DNA from: Powellomyces hirtus
Taxonomy: Eukaryota; Chytridiomycota; Chytridiomycetes; Spizellomycetales; Powellomycetaceae
Direction: 5' to 3'
Length of the DNA: 64,000 bases
Assembly: GCA_025526995.1 (NCBI GenBank)
Contig: JAHLKG010000011.1
Coordinates: 868,001-932,000, forward strand
Below are positions 20,617 through 29,706 of the stretch, piece by piece (positions within the stretch are counted from its first letter, which is position 1; the number at the start of each line of letters is the position of its first letter). The notes under the pieces are model-generated. The model saw nothing but the letters and a program-made list of their open reading frames with translations. It was not told where the DNA came from and made no database searches. The position numbers and the translations under genes are program-made.

Positions 20617-21855
20617 CTACCACCCCGACCCGTCGATGCTGCTGCTTGATGCAGCGGGCTGATTCTCCAATACCGAAGTGCCCATGATCGAGACACGCGG
20701 CACACCACCCCGAGAAGACCGTCGACGCGTATTCCCATTTGGATTGGGATGGTGGTTCCAGTGGCCAGGGCCGGTGATCTGTTCTTCAGCGTTAGAGATG
20801 CATAGCCACAAGCAGGTTTAGTAACATAATGTCAGAGTCTTACATCTGCGGCTTCGCTGGCAATACTGGGTACATGTTGGCAATACCGGATATGAGATCC
20901 ACTATTTGCTGACTATCGAATTCTTCAACGACTAACTGCCCCTGTTCCGAGCTCTTGCAAAGATCCGGGTTCTCAATCCAGAAATCATAGACGAGTTTCG
21001 TGAGTGTGGGCCATTTGTGATGTCGGGCGAAGAGGTACAGCTTGCCAAAGTTGGCAGTCGTGATAGGCCATGCCTCAATATGCAGTCGCAGAGAGGCGCA
21101 CAGGTCCCGGAAATTCAGTTTCATTGCGGTATCGTACATGCGCAACAAGAAACGGATTGAGATGTGACCACGCGGTATGGGCAAGCGTCCTGCGGGTAGA
21201 GCCAGTCAGGGTAGAGCCAGCCATTGTACATCCAGAGAAGACACTCGTAAAATGCCTTTGGGTCTTCCCTTTGGATACCCATTGCTGCTCGGGCGTCAAC
21301 ATTTTCTCCGAAAATTGTGGTAAAGCGGGCGAGGAAACTGTTGAGATGCGCATCCGGGATGGCCTGGTATTGATCATCCTTCGAAAGTTGACGAAGAGCG
21401 ACATTACACTGCATGAGCTCTGGATTTGAGACCTGCCCCGGCCATAAAAGTGTGCGCCCGTCAAACCCCTGCCGTAAAATTGGGCGCCCTTCAGCTGACT
21501 TCAACTCAAAATTCGATACGTAAAGGTACAAATCCACCGTAACATCTTTGAATTCGAGACTTTGGAACGCCTTGTGCCATCCCAGACAGAGTTCACTGGT
21601 TGGAAACGCTTTGGTACTGAACGCAGCTTGCGCTTGGGTACCGTTAACGTGAATTCTGAATCGAAACTCCTTCCAATATGTCTTGTTCGTCCCGCGAAAC
21701 AGATACACCCCGTACCACGGCCAATCGGGGTGAGTGTGAATTTCGAGCCACCACGACTGGCCACAGATAGTGAAGCCTGGGGACACGAGTCGGTGGGTGG
21801 ATGCAGGTGGGCAACCGGAGACTACCCAGTGGTATGTACTGTCGGCATCGGCCAT
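20617..21855 (-). pseudogene. MATH-BTB domain protein with a frame break
   Basis: MATH-BTB proteins are cullin-3 substrate adaptors. Residues 1-150 read as a MATH domain (start MADADSTYHWVVSG, then WWLEIHTHPD and FRFRIHVNG). A BTB-like segment follows (LNSFLARFTTIFGE, ECLLWMYNGWLYP). Near 21180 the sense leaves this frame for the next one, where MYDTAMKLNFRDL and TANFGKLYLFARHH continue the BTB/BACK part to a stop at 20840. Just before the break the coding sequence holds a direct 15-base duplication (WLYPDWLYP). A GT donor right after the PAKPQ codons at about 20841 and an AG at about 20773 allow a further short exon. As sequenced it is one base out of frame, so it is a recent pseudogene or holds a sequencing error. 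Confidence 0.65.
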
Positions 21856-22268
21856 GGCTTTGATACTTTTGCTGGAGACGAGCTGTTGTTGTGGGATTGA
21901 GAAACAGCTCAGCGAGCGTTTTCAGTGATGTTGGAACGCCGTTCTGAACAAGCTTTTACCTTCCACTGTGCACTCCGCGTAGTCTGGGAGAGGATCTGTC
22001 AACTCATCTCTTAAAGCAGCTTGGATGTAAATGTTTCAGGGCCCAGTTTCCCGCGTTCCTTCACGACAATTTGGTCTGATCCCACGCGTTGGTGTTGATG
22101 CTTCAAGATGATGATCCCCTGGCAGCATGCTGATGTGGGAACAGTCGTACAATGGATAATCACACAAAGATAAGGGTGCCCGACGAAGCCATAATTGGCG
22201 AAACGCTCATCCACCTACACCACAATGGCGGGCAAATTGATGCTGCACAAGCTCTCCAATGAATAAAT
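21856..22268. other. intergenic, no gene seen
   Basis: This 413-base stretch upstream of the MATH-BTB start shows no recognisable gene or element. Confidence 0.5.
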
Positions 22269-22412
22269 AGAGCGCAACTGGGAATCTACAGCACAATAAG
22301 AGCAACTCTGAATTTTATAGCAATGGATGCGAATGGGAGCAACTGTGGGATTCCTACCATAGGATTGAATGAGAGGAACTGTGAGTTCGTAGCACAGGCT
22401 GTGAATGAGACT
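22269..22412. repeat. decayed 36-bp tandem repeat, about four copies
   Basis: Units beginning GAGCAACTGTG or GAGGAACTGTG and ending GAATG follow one another at a spacing of 36-37 bases, with an older shorter unit at the left. The unit is a multiple of three, but stops occur in all frames across the array. Confidence 0.6.
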
Positions 22413-22476
22413 TCGACGTCAAACAGGAAGTCGGAACGGGGGTCCCCCTTGTAGCGACTGCGAGCCGAACACTTAC

Positions 22477-22642
22477 AGTGACGAGAAAGCCAAGCACCAC
22501 ACTTGGCGCGCTCACCGCATTGGCAAGCGCAAAGGATCGGAAGAGAATCGCACTTCCAATGAACGTCGCAGGAGTAAAGCTCACATAAAAAATAGGGGTT
22601 AGCTGTGCATAATATCCATGCTCAAACATCGCATCATTTTTC
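22477..22642 (-). pseudogene. NIPA-type magnesium transporter fragment (single exon remnant)
   Basis: The minus strand reads YYAQLTPIFYVSFT, then FIGSAILFRSF and VVLGFLVT. NIPA/DUF803 Mg2+ transporters have the same run (a P-I-Y/F-Y-V-x-F-T helix, IGSAIL and a GFL helix). The piece is bounded by a good acceptor (CTCAG at 22643) and donor (GTAAGT from 22476) and is in frame with both, so it looks like an intact internal exon. No other NIPA exon was found on either side, where tandem repeats take over. It is probably a remnant of a larger lost gene. Confidence 0.5.
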
Positions 22643-22863
22643 CTGAGCGAGTACGGAAGTTTTGCGACTTCTAAATTTTGACGATCCGTTTTCTACCACC
22701 AATTCCGCCCCCAGTGAGGAGAGCACCTTCCATTGGGTTATACCCTCAGCAATAGTATTCAGATACACAAATCCCCTGAGTACAACATCTGCGGCCAATT
22801 GACTTGTACATATACACATCGGCCAGAAAACTACCCAACACTACTCCGGACCGCGAGAATGCA

Positions 22864-23160
22864 ATGACCGACATTGGATTCGCCTACAACAGTGCTGCAT
22901 TCTCAGGCTGCCGTTTCAAGACCGAAGTCAAGTAACATCTCGACTGCTGCCGTGTCATCTCACTCTGAATTTTTCCGTGCTTTGCTCTCGGGTCAATTCA
23001 AAGATATCGAGGAAATCGCCCTTCCGTGCCTGACAAAGTGCATTCATTGGATTTATACCGGGAGAGTCCGCTGGGACGTCACCGAACCATCTCCGTCACA
23101 ACATTAATGCGTCTTACGAAACTGCTGAAGAAGTCTTGCTTCCCAAGCATTGCGCCCCAC
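22864..23160 (+). pseudogene. BTB domain remnant
   Basis: The plus strand reads GCRFKTEVK, then in the next frame SSHSEFFRALLSGQFKDIEE and ALPCLTKCIHWIYTGRV, then in a further frame LMRLTKLLKKSCFP. BTB domains carry this pattern (an s-x-y-F-r-a-l-l-s helix followed by i-x-Y-i-Y-t-g). Two frame changes within 300 bases and no upstream start mean this is a degraded copy, possibly related to the MATH-BTB gene 1 kb away. Confidence 0.6.
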
Positions 23161-23193
23161 TTCGAGGACACATTGACCCACCACTTTCACCAC

Positions 23194-23254
23194 CATCACC
23201 GCCGTCACCGCCCGTGATGAGGTTACCGCCATGATGGCGGTGACGGCGGTAATG
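23194..23254. repeat. GC-rich palindrome
   Basis: A 15-base arm ACCGCCGTCACCGCC (23198-23212) is perfectly complementary to 23236-23250. The stem extends four more bases with one wobble. The loop is 23 bases and itself holds a small ACCGCC/GGCGGT hairpin. ATGAGGTTA follows both the left arm and the right arm. Confidence 0.85.
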
Positions 23255-24493
23255 AGGTTAAGGGGCAGTTTGCACTCTGTCGGGCCCGAGTTGCAAGACC
23301 AGTATCCCGAAATTTCTCCACATATCGCTTGGTTGGTCTGGGAATTGGGCCGGAACCGTTACGAGGACGGTTCGCAAGTCGTTCGTAGTTGCCCCTGGAA
23401 ATGTCGCGACGAAATCTACGATATGGGATATGGGATATGATACTACGCTACAGCTGGCGTCACATGATCAACCAATTATCCGTCAATCCGATTTGGTGGC
23501 AGACGTAATGGTGTTCTCCTTTGAACACATTCTTCTTGTCGATGCTCTTTGCGTCGTCTTTCAGTTGAGAAGTATAGGTGCCCGTCATCCAGTTGTAGCC
23601 GTCTTGATCATCGTTATATGTTTCTCGTCAACATAAGGTTTGCGCAATCTTTCAGGTAGTCCAGTAGTTAGTATCAATCATATCGGAATAGGGTTTGGGC
23701 GGAGATGCGGTGGGGATGCTGCAGCGACTGTCAAACCCGGATTCCTGCGCCACCCTTCAACACGTGATGTCTCTTTTTCTTTCCGGGTATAAAAGGCTCA
23801 ATTTGTTCCCATGCGAAGGGGTTTGATCTTTACATATTTTAACCACGATTACTTTTTACCTCGGTACCAGAAATACATCTTCTGTTGGATATCGTAAATG
23901 GAGTAACCCAGAGTGAAACAAATGAGAAGTCTATATAATCCGCCGGCTTGCGGGGTTTTTTATCCACTGTGCTGGTGGTTCGCTGGCTTCTTACATTACC
24001 CCAGTACATTGGGCTGTACATGGTTCTCGTCAAACAAAAAGAAAAAAGAGATAGTGGAGTGGGATAGTGATGTGGTGGTACTTGGCGCTCCTGATGCTGG
24101 CTGCTATTCAGCGGAAGAAGGAGAATGGAATGAAAGGTCTTGGGACATTGACCGCATGCTGGCAGTAAAAGATAAGCAAAATGGGACTCGCACACACAAA
24201 GTCAATAACAACTTCCGGTACACATGAATCTGTGCTGAAATGACACGCCGCTGCCGGTTCAACGCCAACGCAAACCCTATTATTTCCAACTGCTCCACAT
24301 TATCACCCCCACCATTCATTCCCTTACCTTTGCGACTTTCTGTTATATAGACCCATAGATAGCCACCCTCCACAGTGCTTTACATATAACATAGTATTGT
24401 CCCTGTGGTAGCCCACTCTTTCTCTCAACTCGCATTCTACTACTTGCATTTCAAGACACACCTGCGCAACTGTAGAAAACCCCCAACCACATC
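23255..24493. other. intergenic, no gene seen
   Basis: No family motif was found on either strand. The last few hundred bases should hold the ABCF promoter; pyrimidine-rich stretches near 24410-24440 may be transcription-start sequence. Confidence 0.5.
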
Positions 24494-26878
24494 ATGACAA
24501 TAGAAACGCCCCAGCACATTCTCGCTGCCCTTCCAACGGGCCTTCTCGATGAAGACACTCTGCAGTACCTTCAAGACGCGGCAGCCGGAGACGAGCCAAT
24601 TTCGAGTGAAGAATTCAGAGAAATGTTGGAGGGCTTCCTGGTCGACGCTGGGTGGGACGATACCCAGGTCAGCGACTTTTTCGAAAAATTCACTGCCAGC
24701 TGCCAGACAAGCCAGTGTGAGAATAATGGCGTGGACAGCGGGCTTCGCAAATTGGATGCCGAGGCCATTCCAGCTCTTGTAAAGTCACAACCGGCATCGC
24801 GACCCGTACAAAACCAAGCGGAGGTCCCCAATGAAACATCACCACCAGCAGTTCGATTAGCGAAAAAACAAACTACTCAAGAGATACCAAGCATTCTCCC
24901 GTCGGCAGAAATCGTCGCCACATCACAAGTGTCTCGTTTCCACAAAGAGACAGTCGAAACACTCGCCAACGATGTCGATCTCAAGGACGTGAACATCAGC
25001 ATTGGAGATAATATTCTGTTAGCTGATGCTCATGTTCGTTTGTTCAGAAATGCTCGCTATGGCCTCATTGGTGCCAACGGCGTTGGGAAATCTACCCTTC
25101 TCAAGTGTCTCGGCAACAAGACGATTACCGGAATGCCGACAAACATCCGGGTACTCTACGTTGAGCAGCTGGAGGGAGTCGACATGTCAAAGACAGTGGT
25201 GCAGTGCGTGCTGGACGCTGATGAGGAGGCGTTTAATCTGCGCCAGCGAATCAAGATTATCCAAAGCGCTCTGGATACTGCCAGTCCGGAGAAGGCTGCT
25301 CAAGCGTTGCGAACGCTGCGAATGCGTTCCTTGCTGGACGAGAAAACGCGAGCTGCCAAAATTGCCGCAGAACGAAGCGGTGCGCGTGGATTGGAAGCGA
25401 GGAAAGTGCTCCGACAAGCTGAAATCAAAGTCGAAGAGATGGGAAAAGCCCATCTGGAGCAGCTCACAGTCGAAGAAATCACATCCGCAACCGTCGAAGC
25501 ACAAAATCTTCTTGCCGAGTTGTTTGTCCAGATGGACGTCCGCGACGAAAATGGATCTGAAAGCAAAGCTCGGAGCATCTTGAAGGGTCTTGGATTCCCA
25601 GAAGCTTGGCAGGATGGACCCTTGGAGAACTTGTCAGGAGGATGGAGGATCAGAGTCGCGCTGGCTGCCGCGTTGCACATTTGTCCCGACGTCCTGTTAC
25701 TGGATGAACCCACAAACCACCTTGATCTGCCCGCCATCCTCTGGCTCCAGGACTACCTCTCGGAATTGCCAGACACCACGATCGTCATCGTCTCGCACGA
25801 CAAAAGCTTTCTCAATGCAGTCGTCGAGGAAATCATCGTGTATCGGAACTTGACTCTGACATACCATACTGGAAACTTTGACGAGTACCTCAAAAATTAC
25901 GAAGAGAACCAGATCTACAAGGCCAAAATGGCTGATGCGATCGAAAAGAAGCGATCGGTGGCTGAAAAGAGTATCGAGAAAGCCAAAGTCCGTGCCCGCC
26001 GTAGCAACGACGACAAACGAATCGTCCAGCTCGCCTCCAAGGAACGCAAACTGGAGCGCATGGGAATGGAAGTCAACGAAAAAGGGCATCGTTTCAAACT
26101 CAACCGTGATCGCGAAGGATACTTTCTGTCCATGCGCGACCAAGTCGACGTTGACAAAGGCGAACCACCAGCTTCTTGGTTTATTCCCGACCCGCTCCCG
26201 CTTCGTCAAGCCGGAGCCATCATCGAAGCCGAGGAAGTCTCTGTAGGGTACGATTCCAAACATCCTGCCATCGTAGCCAACGCCACCTTGCATATCGCCC
26301 AGGGCTGTCGTATCGGCATCGTCGGCGCCAACGGCAGCGGCAAAACCACGATGGTTCAAACCCTCGTTGGCGAGCTCCCGCAACTCAAAGGAACAGTCAC
26401 CCGCAACGCGTCCGCCAAAATCGGATACTTTACTCAGCACTACGTGGACGAACTCCACCACTACCCGCCCCACACGTCGGCCCTCTCCCTCTTCCTCGAA
26501 CGCCACCCCGGCTCCCGGGAACAAGAAGTCCGTGGCCATTTAGGCAAGTACGGCATCAAAGGCTCCATCGCTACCAATGGTCTCCGTACCCTTAGCGGTG
26601 GGCAGATGGTCCGGGTCGCGTTTGCGCTCACAACGTTTGGAGCAGTGGCGCCGCACCTGCTTGTGCTTGATGAACCGACCAATCATCTTGACTTCTTGAC
26701 CACCCGGGCCCTGATTGATGCGTTGAAAAGTTACACGGGTGCAGTGCTAACTGTGTCCCACGATCAATGGTTTCTGAACGAGGTTGCGACGGACATTTAT
26801 GTCGTGAGGAAAGCAAAGTTGGCGAAACTAGAGGGTGGAGTCAAGGAGTATGTCGCGATGTGTAGGCGCCGGAAGTAG
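24494..26878 (+). CDS. ABCF-type ATPase (GCN20/ABCF3-like)
   Basis: ABCF proteins are soluble twin-cassette ATPases that act on ribosomes; Gcn20 binds Gcn1 and helps activate the Gcn2 kinase under amino-acid starvation. The intronless 794-residue product has an N-terminal helical region (LQDAAAGDEPISSEEF). Cassette 1 has GANGVGKST, LSGGWRIRVAL and LLLDEPTNHLD. A long charged linker (EKAKVRARRSNDDKR) follows, then cassette 2 with GANGSGKTT, LSGGQMVRVAF and LVLDEPTNHLD. All Walker A, signature and Walker B motifs are intact and each cassette has its SHD switch. There are no transmembrane helices. Length is close to yeast Gcn20 (752). Arb1 or New1 relatives cannot be fully excluded, but the extended N-terminus favours the Gcn20/ABCF3 group. 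Confidence 0.9.
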   Translation: MTIETPQHILAALPTGLLDEDTLQYLQDAAAGDEPISSEEFREMLEGFLVDAGWDDTQVSDFFEKFTASCQTSQCENNGVDSGLRKLDAEAIPALVKSQPASRPVQNQAEVPNETSPPAVRLAKKQTTQEIPSILPSAEIVATSQVSRFHKETVETLANDVDLKDVNISIGDNILLADAHVRLFRNARYGLIGANGVGKSTLLKCLGNKTITGMPTNIRVLYVEQLEGVDMSKTVVQCVLDADEEAFNLRQRIKIIQSALDTASPEKAAQALRTLRMRSLLDEKTRAAKIAAERSGARGLEARKVLRQAEIKVEEMGKAHLEQLTVEEITSATVEAQNLLAELFVQMDVRDENGSESKARSILKGLGFPEAWQDGPLENLSGGWRIRVALAAALHICPDVLLLDEPTNHLDLPAILWLQDYLSELPDTTIVIVSHDKSFLNAVVEEIIVYRNLTLTYHTGNFDEYLKNYEENQIYKAKMADAIEKKRSVAEKSIEKAKVRARRSNDDKRIVQLASKERKLERMGMEVNEKGHRFKLNRDREGYFLSMRDQVDVDKGEPPASWFIPDPLPLRQAGAIIEAEEVSVGYDSKHPAIVANATLHIAQGCRIGIVGANGSGKTTMVQTLVGELPQLKGTVTRNASAKIGYFTQHYVDELHHYPPHTSALSLFLERHPGSREQEVRGHLGKYGIKGSIATNGLRTLSGGQMVRVAFALTTFGAVAPHLLVLDEPTNHLDFLTTRALIDALKSYTGAVLTVSHDQWFLNEVATDIYVVRKAKLAKLEGGVKEYVAMCRRRK

Positions 26879-27795
26879 CTCATCTGGCATCTATATTATC
26901 ACCTGGGTCCCACCACGCTGCACGCACTCCGTTCGGAGGGTATGCGCAGTCAGTCTGTGTATGGCCTCCAGAGTCGGACGAAGGGGCCTGCGGGCAAACG
27001 TGCTTCGGCGCCACCCAGGAATAACAGATCCACGGGACACCGGTCCTCAGATGTCTGCGGCCTCCTCTGCGATTCTGGGTTCATCTGCACTAAGGCGCCA
27101 CGCGACCACGGTTCTTTTGAACGGGAGCTCTCGTAGCCCAAACTTCATTAGCGCTTTCTAAGGAACTCTGGCCAATGGCTGACGCCATCCGGTTACGCCC
27201 AAGCCCTGCCTCATACAGCGCTGTGACGCCCTCTGTAGATGTAAGACTCATATGCATGTGGATTAGATTAGATCATGCTGCGTTTTGAAATATAGCCCGA
27301 CCTCCTTTTGGTGAAGATTATTCAATTGTGTTTTCTCTAGTCTGCCCCGTCATGGCAGCCGTTCTGACTACCTGGTTCAAAGCATGTCCATGTCCTTCTG
27401 CCGGGAACACATCAATCCCTATAGTCTTCAATCTGGTCTTCGATGACGCATCCATCCCATATTGGGATTTGCCTGACCAAGTGCCTATATCTAGGGCTAT
27501 AGATACATCTGGGATGGTTGTGGAATTACGCGAATAGAATGTTCCTTGTGCCCTGCGTTACGTCATCCAATGACTGACCAGATCCGAGGTGTTCCTTTTT
27601 CAAGTTCAACTGTTCCAAATTCCCCGTTCTTTGCCGTTCGTGTTTTGTGACGTCAACCTCCGTCTGCGTGCGCTTTGCCGCTCGTGCTATATCATACGAG
27701 GCATCTGCCGCCCCCCGCTCCTTGTTGTTCTGAACTTCTCATGCACACACAGAGCCACTCCCACCAAGCACAACCAACACTATCCTCCGTCCGTC
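26879..27795. other. intergenic, no gene seen
   Basis: This 917-base region separates ABCF from the C2-like gene. It includes small palindromes near 27449-27463 (ATCCCA/TGGGAT) and 27485-27510. No open frame shows a family motif. Confidence 0.5.
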
Positions 27796-28226
27796 ATGCC
27801 CTACACAGTCAAAGTCGTCTCCGTCTCCGGCCTCAAACTCGAGAAGAAGGAAGACAAGGGCGACAACCTCTACTATGTCCAAATCAAGAACGGCGACAAC
27901 AAGGTCACCACAGCCAAGAAAGAACGAGGCAGCCGCGAAGACGTCGTGTTTGGTGACGAATTCACCTTTGACGGAGGATGCCTGGACATTTCCGTCAAGG
28001 ACAAGGACACATACCAGATCGACGACGTTAAAACTGGGCACACAAAGCTCGACCTCAGCAAATATGCCACGGGAACAGTGAAGGAAGACGTTGTGGTATG
28101 TCTTTCAAGTCTTCCCCGGCCTGTCTGTATACATATCTCATGCTCGACTGTCTTTGCACGCAGATTCATCACCACCTGCACCGTCACGTCGCCACTGTCC
28201 ACATTGAGATTACAGGTCGTGACTAA
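27796..28226 (+). CDS. small C2-domain-like protein
   Basis: Two exons, 27796-28095 and 28164-28226, are joined by a 68-nt intron (GTATGT...GCAG) in phase 0, giving 120 residues. The chain reads as beta strands: YTVKVVSVSGLKL, NLYYVQIKNGDNKVTT, a FTFDGGCLDISVKDKD strand and a HTKLDLSKYATG strand. This order (xVxVxxxxxL, Y-V-x-I, F-x-F, L-x-I-x-V-x-D) is how small C2 or C2-like folds look. The Asp ligands expected in calcium-binding loops are sparse, so it may be a calcium-independent membrane or protein binder. The start is the first ATG, close to a CCGTC context. The short His-rich second exon (IHHHLHRH) is unusual. Confidence 0.65.
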
Positions 28227-28560
28227 GTTGCCACAGTCATGACCCCCGCCACAAGCCTCGATCCCGCCCTCTGCAGCAAGATCCTAGTGTACAAATGAAC
28301 AACAATAATGCTCCCCTCCCCCCGCTGTTGTAAATAGATATCATTTCAGCGTTATGCTCTCCTCTCCTTTCCCCTCAAGTAGCAACTGCAATCACGTGTT
28401 GTCGTACATGCTACGTGTAGTACACATGAAAGCGCACGCATCCCAACCAACTTGGCGTTCGCCTGCGCATTCCATATATGCCTCGCAAGTGTCTTTCTCT
28501 CCACATATCCAACAATATCCCACTTTCCTCAATTCGTTCTGAGCAGCAAAGAAATGCATC
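28227..28560. other. short intergenic gap
   Basis: This 334-base stretch lies between two genes on the same strand. It carries the 3' end of the C2-like gene and the promoter of the LURP-like gene. Nothing else was recognised. Confidence 0.5.
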
Positions 28561-29332
28561 ATGGGCAACAGCAACTCATACGAGGCGTTGACTGATCCCT
28601 TGATACCACAAGACCCTGCCATGGCAGCAATAGATGTGCGATTTGTGACATTGGATGAGGTAACTGTGAGCTACTTGCTTCACGAGGCGCAGCTTAAAGA
28701 AGACACAAGATAGCATACGCGGGTTTCAAGGAGGTTAGAGAGCGGCCATGTCTTTTGATCATGCTTTCTTCTCTTCAACAAAAAAGGTCACGCTTGTACT
28801 GAAAGGAAAGCTGTCATGGTCCGGTGACGACTACTCGATCAAAGATGCGCACACCGACACACCCTGTTTCCAAGTGGAGGGCAAAATGAAGAGCATAAAA
28901 GCCAAGAAAACCTTTCTGGACGCCTACGGCGAGCCCGCCTTCAATATGAAACTCCAGCTGACCTCACTCGTACGCAAACACATTGTGTACAAAGGCACCG
29001 ACTCCACATCCCAACTCTTCAAAATCGAGACCAAATTCGCACTAAAACCCAACCTCTACATCCACTTCAACAACCTCGTCGACGGCGTGCCCTGTGAATT
29101 GGGATGTAAAGGCGATTGGCGGGCTCGGCAGTGTGTGCTGTGGCTGGACCGCGGGATGAAGGGGAAGGAGAATCGGGTGGTTGTGGGACATATCTCGTCG
29201 TCGGCTCTGAATGCGGCGAAACAGCTGTTTGATAAACAGACGTACTTTTTGAGGATTGCGCCCGGGGTGGACATGGCGTTGATGGTGGCAATCTGTGTGG
29301 CATTGGATGTGGAGGTAAATGAAGCTGTGTAG
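28561..29332 (+). CDS. LURP-one-related (Tubby-like fold) protein
   Basis: Two exons, 28561-28659 and 28787-29332, with a 127-nt intron, give 214 residues. The second exon begins VTLVLKGKLSWSGDDYSI and continues with CFQVEGKMKSIKAKKTFLDA. LURP-one-related proteins share this order (a VLK strand, a D-x-x-x-I-x-D turn, an F-x-V-x-G strand, a K-x-L-x-D-x-G turn). Their twelve-stranded barrel with a buried helix resembles Tubby and phospholipid scramblases. The final hydrophobic stretch (VDMALMVAICVALDVEV) is the central helix of that fold, not a membrane anchor. Molecular role is unknown; plant members act in defence, and scramblase relatives bind membranes. Confidence 0.75.
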
Positions 29333-29706
29333 ATAGAGTACCCGTATGCATAGCTGTAACCTCTGATTGATCCGACACAGTTACGGGCGGACCGCAAGAC
29401 GATGTGATAGCGTCCAGCCTCATATACCTGCCCTTTTTGGAGATTTTGCACCTCGTATGCCCAATTCAATCTTCTAATCCTGGCTCCACTTTTGGCGGGC
29501 GTGAAAATGAAGGTTGAGCTTAACTTTAAACTCCGCCAGCGGAGCACGCTGCGACGGCAGCGGAGTGCGGAGATGGCATACAAAACTCAATCCGCTTTGG
29601 ACCTACACCAGATACCCCACACTCAATAAGATTCATACACTCTTATCGCCTTAATGCCACCAAATCACCCACAAGGCGCCCATTAATCCAAAAAAAAGCA
29701 GCAGAA
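29333..29706. other. short intergenic gap
   Basis: This 374-base stretch upstream of the WD40 gene holds a run of GGAGCACGCTGCGACGGCAG-type sequence near 29537-29565 and then a Ser/Pro-coding-like CT-rich start. No gene was recognised. Confidence 0.5.
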
